From NCBI RefSeq assembly GCF_036013525.1, contig NZ_CP107853.1, positions 6,200,001 to 6,264,000 on the forward strand: a stretch of 64,000 nt of DNA. Reading direction: 5' to 3'. The position numbers and the translations under genes are program-made. The notes under the pieces are model-generated. The model was not told the origin of the DNA. It saw only the letters and a list, made by a program, of their open reading frames with translations, and ran no database searches. Within the stretch, counting starts at the first letter, position 1. The number at the start of each line of letters is the position of its first letter. Positions 60,441 to 64,000 of this stretch are shown here, one piece after another. Source of the stretch: Nonomuraea sp. NBC_00507 (GTDB lineage: Bacteria > Actinomycetota > Actinomycetes > Streptosporangiales > Streptosporangiaceae).

Positions 60441-62288
60441 ATGAGCAGTGATGTGACCGAGGTTGTGCCCGGGGTGTTCCGCGTTGCGGACACCTGCCAC
60501 GTTTACGTCGCGGCGGCCCCCGCGCAGGCGGGGGAGGAGCGCACCGGGATCGCGATCGACTTCGGTTCCGGCCGCGTGCTCGACCTCCTGCCCGAGATGG
60601 GGATCGACCGCCTCACCCACGTCCTGATGACCCACCACCACCGCGACCAGGCCCAGGGCCTGGCGAGAGCGGTCGGCGCGGGCATCCCGATCCACGTTCC
60701 GCCGGTCGAGCGCGACCTGTTCGAGAAGGTCGGCGAGATGTGGGCGGGGCGCCAGATCAGCAACGACTACGACCTGCGCGACGACCGGTTCTCCCTGCTC
60801 GACCCGGTGCCGGTGGCCGGCGTCGTGCCTGAATACCGGACGGCGACGTACGGCGGCGTGCAGGTGCGCGTGCTGCCCACCCCAGGGCACACCCCCGGCT
60901 CCGTGACGTACGTCGTCGGCAAGGCCGCCTTCACCGGCGACCTCATCTACGCCCCGGGCAAGGTATGGTCTCTGGCCGCGACCCAGTGGTCGTACACCGA
61001 GAACGAGGGCCCGGCCATGGTCATCCTGAGCTCCGAGCTCCTCCAGCGGGAGGAGCTCGAGGTGTTACTGCCGTCGCACGGCGAGCCGATGACCGACCCG
61101 CACGACGCGCTCCGGCAGCTCTCCCAGTCCATGCAGCGGTATGTGAACTTCCGTCGCCCCCACCCCTGGGACGTACGCGGACTCCTCCACAACCCCTTCG
61201 TCGAGGTGACCTCCCACCTGCTGATGAACCGGAGCGCCAATTCCCACAGCTACGTCCTGCTGTCGGACTCCGGCGCCGCCATGGTCTTCGACTTCGGCTA
61301 CGACATGTCCACCGGTCTGGTGCACAACACCTCACGCGCGGCCCGCCGCCCCTGGCTGGCCTCGCTCCCCGCCCTGCGTGAGCACTACGGCGTCACCAGC
61401 ATCGAGGTCGCCCTCCCCACCCACTACCACGACGACCACGTGGCCGGCATGCCGCTGCTGCGCGACGTCGAGGGTACGCAGATCTGGACCCCGTCCCACA
61501 TGGCCCCCATCCTGGCCACGCCACTCCACCATGATCTGCCCTGCCAGTGGTTCGACCCCATCCCCTCCGACCGGGTGCTCGAGCTGGGGGAGACCGTGCG
61601 GTGGCGGGAGTACGAGATCACGGTGCACGACCTGCCGGGGCACACGTTGTTCGCGGCGGCGTACGAGTTCCAGGTGGATGGCCACCGGGTGCTGGTCACC
61701 GGCGACCAGCAGGACGGCATGGGCATCCCCGGCGAACGCCAGGAGAGCCTGAACTTCCAGTACAAGAACAGGTTCAGGATCGAGGACTACCGCAAGAGCG
61801 CCGCACTCTACCGGCGCCTGCGCCCCGACCTCATGGTCAGCGGCCACTGGCGCCCCCGCTGGGTGGACGACGACTATCTGCACATGCTGACCGAACGCGG
61901 CGAGGAACTCGTCGCCCTCCACTACGACCTGCTCCCGCTGGACCACCTGGACCTGGGGGCGGACGGGGTGCTGTGCCGCCTGACGCCTTACTACGCGAGC
62001 GTTCCCGCGGGCGGCGAGCTGGTGCTCACGGCCACCGTGCGCAACCCGTTCCCGGACAAGGTCGTGGCCACCATCGAGCCCGTCGTTCCCCCGGGCTGGC
62101 AGCGGGAGCAAGGGTCCCTGACGCTAAGGCTGCCCGGAGGGGGTATGGAGCAGGTGCATCTCCGTCTCGGCGCCGACGTCGTGCCGCGACGCCGCGTTCG
62201 CCTGGCAGTCGACGTGACCATCGGCGATCTGCGTCTCGGGCAGCACGCCGAGGCGCTGGTCGACGTGGTCGGGGAAGGGCCTCGATGA
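60441..62288 (+). CDS. Tandem double metallo-beta-lactamase-fold protein with NEW3-like tail
   Basis: 615 aa, cytoplasmic. MBL domain 1 (about 1-235) has LTHVLMTHHHRDQAQGLA, LPTPGHTPGSV, FTGDLIYA and LLPSHGEPM; the last His of HxHxDH is Gln. MBL domain 2 (about 250-495) has LPTHYHDDHVAGMPLL with a complete HxHxDH, HDLPGHTLFAAA, VTGDQQDG and MVSGHWRP. The end (about 515-610) is a beta-sandwich like the NEW3 domain of alpha-galactosidases (VPAGGELVLTATVRNPFPDKV). Two full-length MBL domains plus NEW3 is an unusual build; the reaction is unknown. It overlaps lacI by 4 bases, so it is a likely member of the same sugar pathway. Confidence 0.85.
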   Translation: MSSDVTEVVPGVFRVADTCHVYVAAAPAQAGEERTGIAIDFGSGRVLDLLPEMGIDRLTHVLMTHHHRDQAQGLARAVGAGIPIHVPPVERDLFEKVGEMWAGRQISNDYDLRDDRFSLLDPVPVAGVVPEYRTATYGGVQVRVLPTPGHTPGSVTYVVGKAAFTGDLIYAPGKVWSLAATQWSYTENEGPAMVILSSELLQREELEVLLPSHGEPMTDPHDALRQLSQSMQRYVNFRRPHPWDVRGLLHNPFVEVTSHLLMNRSANSHSYVLLSDSGAAMVFDFGYDMSTGLVHNTSRAARRPWLASLPALREHYGVTSIEVALPTHYHDDHVAGMPLLRDVEGTQIWTPSHMAPILATPLHHDLPCQWFDPIPSDRVLELGETVRWREYEITVHDLPGHTLFAAAYEFQVDGHRVLVTGDQQDGMGIPGERQESLNFQYKNRFRIEDYRKSAALYRRLRPDLMVSGHWRPRWVDDDYLHMLTERGEELVALHYDLLPLDHLDLGADGVLCRLTPYYASVPAGGELVLTATVRNPFPDKVVATIEPVVPPGWQREQGSLTLRLPGGGMEQVHLRLGADVVPRRRVRLAVDVTIGDLRLGQHAEALVDVVGEGPR

Positions 62289-63325
62289 CCTTAGAGCGGC
62301 GTACCCCCGTCAGCCGTTCCCGGCGGCCCACCATCAAGGATGTCGCAGAGGCCGCCGGCGTCTCCCGCTCCACCGTCTCCCGCGCGCTGACCGGCCGCGG
62401 GTACGCCGCCAGCGACGTGCGCGAGCGGGTCCTGCGCGCGGCCGCCGAGCTCGGATACGTTCCCGACGTCATGGCCCGCACGCTCAAACAGCAGGTCAGC
62501 AGGTCCGTCGGGATCCTGGTGAGCGACCTGCGCAACCCGTTCTACGCGGAGCTGGCGGCCGGGGCCAGCAGGGAGGCCCGCGAGCGCGGCTACACCATGG
62601 TGCTGGCGGACACGAGCCTGTCGGCCGAGGCGGAGAGCGAGGCCGCCGAGGCGCTCGTCGCGCTCAGGGTGGCGGGCGTGGTGGTGACCCCCAACTCCTC
62701 GGCCGTGTCCACCTACCTCTCCTCCCACGGCATCCCGGTGGTCGAGGTGGACCGGCAGTTCGCGCCCGGCTCGACGGACGGGGTGGTGGTGGGCAACCGC
62801 GTCGGCGCCCGTACGGCCACCGCGCACCTGGTCGCGCTGGGGCACCGCAGGATCGCGCTGTTCATCGACGAGACCGACTGGACCACCGGCTACGAGCGTT
62901 ACCAGGGTTACCTCGAGGCGCTCGGCGCGGGTGACATCAAGGTGGATCCCGGCCTGGTCGTCTCGTCCGGCTGGGACGTGGCGGACGCGCGGCGCCGGGC
63001 GCTCGACATGTTGCGCGGGCCCGACCGGCCGACCGCCGTGTTCGCCGCCAACAACGTGCTCGCCGAGGGCGTCTGGCGGTCCATCCGCGAGCTGGGGCTG
63101 AGGGTGCCGGACGACATCAGCCTGGTCGCCTTCGACGACGCGCCCTGGATGAGCATGGTCTCGCCCATGGTCACCACCGTCTCGCAGGACACCTTCGGCC
63201 TGGGTGCGACGGCGATACGCAGGCTGGACGAGCGGATCGGGATGCCGGAGGCGGACTCCGTCACGACTGTGCTCACTGTGCAGCTCGTGGCCCGCGAATC
63301 GACTGCATCACCGCCCATAATCTGA
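62285..63325 (+). CDS. LacI-family transcriptional regulator (second)
   Basis: 346 aa from the ATG overlapping the MBL stop. The helix-turn-helix is RPTIKDVAEAAGVSRSTVSRALTGRGYAASDVRERV, with the hinge LGYVPDVMARTLKQQVSRSVGI. The sugar-binding core has LVSDLRNPFYAELAAGASREARERGY, LGHRRIALFIDETDWTTGYERYQGYL and PTAVFAANNVLAEGVWRSIRELG. It probably controls its own operon and the SIS gene: the 10-mer TGGGAACGAT is found in both promoters. Effector unknown. Confidence 0.94.
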   Translation: MTLERRTPVSRSRRPTIKDVAEAAGVSRSTVSRALTGRGYAASDVRERVLRAAAELGYVPDVMARTLKQQVSRSVGILVSDLRNPFYAELAAGASREARERGYTMVLADTSLSAEAESEAAEALVALRVAGVVVTPNSSAVSTYLSSHGIPVVEVDRQFAPGSTDGVVVGNRVGARTATAHLVALGHRRIALFIDETDWTTGYERYQGYLEALGAGDIKVDPGLVVSSGWDVADARRRALDMLRGPDRPTAVFAANNVLAEGVWRSIRELGLRVPDDISLVAFDDAPWMSMVSPMVTTVSQDTFGLGATAIRRLDERIGMPEADSVTTVLTVQLVARESTASPPII

Positions 63326-63345
63326 CATTTCACCCATTGGGTGCG

Positions 63346-63396
63346 TTGACCGACGGGAGAGGTCGCCCTAGGATCCGCTGTGGGAACGATGTCACA
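63346..63396 (+). promoter_or_regulatory. Promoter and candidate operator of the SIS gene
   Basis: TTGACC (63346-63351), a 17-bp spacer and TAGGAT (63369-63374) form one of the best promoters in the window. TGGGAACGAT (63381-63390) then lies over the expected start of transcription, followed by GTCACA, giving an imperfect CG-centred palindrome. Confidence 0.7.
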
Positions 63397-63433
63397 AGCC
63401 CTTGACGCGGCAGCCGTTCCCGTTGGAGGCCCC

Positions 63434-64000
63434 ATGGAGCACGTTGGCGCAGACCCGGCCTGGGCGCACGGGGGGCCGCTGCCGGCGGTGCTCGCGGCAC
63501 ACGTGGAAGGACATCTCGCCGCCGCGCGGGGCATGGCGGCGCTGATCCCGGACGTGGAGGCCGCCGCGGACCTGATCATCGCGACGTTCGCGCACGGCGG
63601 CACTCTTTACACGATGGGCAACGGCGGCAGCGCGGCCGACGCCCAGCACCTCACCGGTGAGCTGATCGGCCACTACAAGCGCGAGCGCCGCCCGCTGCCC
63701 ACGGTGACGCTGACGACCGACGCCACGGTCATGACGTGCATCGCCAACGACTACGCCTACGACAACGTGTTCGCCCGCCAGGTGCAGGCGCTGGCCCGTC
63801 CGGGCGACATGGTGGCGGCGTTCACCACCAGCGGCAACTCGCCCAACGTCATCAGCGCGCTCAAGGCCGCACGGAGCAAGGGCGCGGCGACAGTACTGTT
63901 CGGCGGCAGAGACGGAGGTGCCGCCGCCGAGCACGCCGACCACCTCCTCCTCGCCCCCTCCTCAGAGACGCCGCGCATCCAGGAGATCCACACACTGATG
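63434..64000 (+). CDS. SIS-domain phosphosugar isomerase (GmhA-like), 3' end missing
   Basis: 189 codons to the window edge. ATG 63434 has TTGGAGG 6 bases upstream. The SIS motifs are FAHGGTLYTMGNGGSAADAQHL, where GNGGSAADA is the GmhA/DiaA hallmark, then TDATVMTCIANDYAYDNVFARQV and GDMVAAFTTSGNSPNVISAL. A helical dimer N-terminus precedes it. GmhA-type enzymes isomerise sedoheptulose 7-phosphate to a heptose phosphate, and close relatives act on other phosphosugars. In this LacI-controlled sugar locus a catabolic phosphosugar isomerase is as likely as heptose synthesis. The protein ends near ETPRIQEIHTLM at the boundary and continues beyond. Confidence 0.9.
   Translation, partial: MEHVGADPAWAHGGPLPAVLAAHVEGHLAAARGMAALIPDVEAAADLIIATFAHGGTLYTMGNGGSAADAQHLTGELIGHYKRERRPLPTVTLTTDATVMTCIANDYAYDNVFARQVQALARPGDMVAAFTTSGNSPNVISALKAARSKGAATVLFGGRDGGAAAEHADHLLLAPSSETPRIQEIHTLM

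Overview
The window reads as chromosomal DNA of a GC-rich filamentous actinobacterium. Third codon positions are almost all G or C, GTG starts are common, and genes are packed with 4-base stop/start overlaps. Marker families are typical of the Streptosporangiaceae/Streptomycetales: an XRE regulator with a DUF5753 domain, Holin-X, a DUF3618-type protein, an AtuA-like protein and a Gly/Pro-rich serine/threonine kinase. A Nonomuraea-like source is my inference, not something the sequence proves. I see no rRNA, tRNA, CRISPR array, insertion sequence or prophage.

Layout. 1-8 kb: the 5' part of psuG, an FAD amine-oxidase-like enzyme, an OmpR-type two-component system, and a polyprenyl-linked glycosyl-transfer pair (GT2-GtrA plus a GT39-like membrane enzyme). 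8-10.2 kb: a coiled-coil repeat protein and a three-gene XRE/DUF5753 cluster whose intergenic gaps all carry CAATTG-type motifs. 10.2-13 kb: phosphotransferase, GNAT acetyltransferase and ROK kinase. 13-19.7 kb: a tightly coupled operon tetR - acyl-CoA carboxylase beta - biotinylated alpha - enoyl-CoA hydratase - AtuA-like, with two matching TetR-type operators. 19.7-25.5 kb: transmembrane Ser/Thr kinase, FAD-linked oxidase, membrane protein and a subgroup Ic aspartate aminotransferase. 25.7-31 kb: ctaD followed by a complete E. coli-type fumarate reductase operon frdABCD. 31-38.5 kb: secreted InhA-like M6 protease, lipid kinase, and a SWIM/SNF2 pair. 38.6-45.4 kb: a run of short genes (Holin-X, DUF3618, chagasin-like lipoprotein, DUF1838-like, HIT), then a LytS/LytTR two-component system coupled to a DUF485/sodium-solute symporter pair. 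45.4-47.6 kb: an Rv0862c-like helicase-associated protein.

47.7-64 kb is a carbohydrate-use region. It holds a LacI regulator, a Cys/Met-metabolism PLP enzyme, a three-gene sugar ABC importer behind two LacI-type operators, a secreted GH95-type alpha-L-fucosidase, and a second DUF485/symporter pair with a CRP-like site. A clan-D-like glycosidase follows, then a double metallo-beta-lactamase protein coupled to a second LacI regulator, and finally a GmhA-like SIS isomerase cut by the window end. Two decayed genes lie among these: a heparin-lyase-like remnant and the tail of a GH1 beta-glucosidase. Polysaccharide genes have therefore been gained and lost here.

A recurrent theme is leaderless expression. 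At least twelve starts are preceded by a TAnnnT element only 6-8 bases upstream and usually lack a Shine-Dalgarno sequence. I used this pattern to choose several starts. The best candidates for an undescribed system are the CAATTG-marked XRE cluster and the LacI-controlled SIS / double-MBL / clan-D glycosidase module at the right end.
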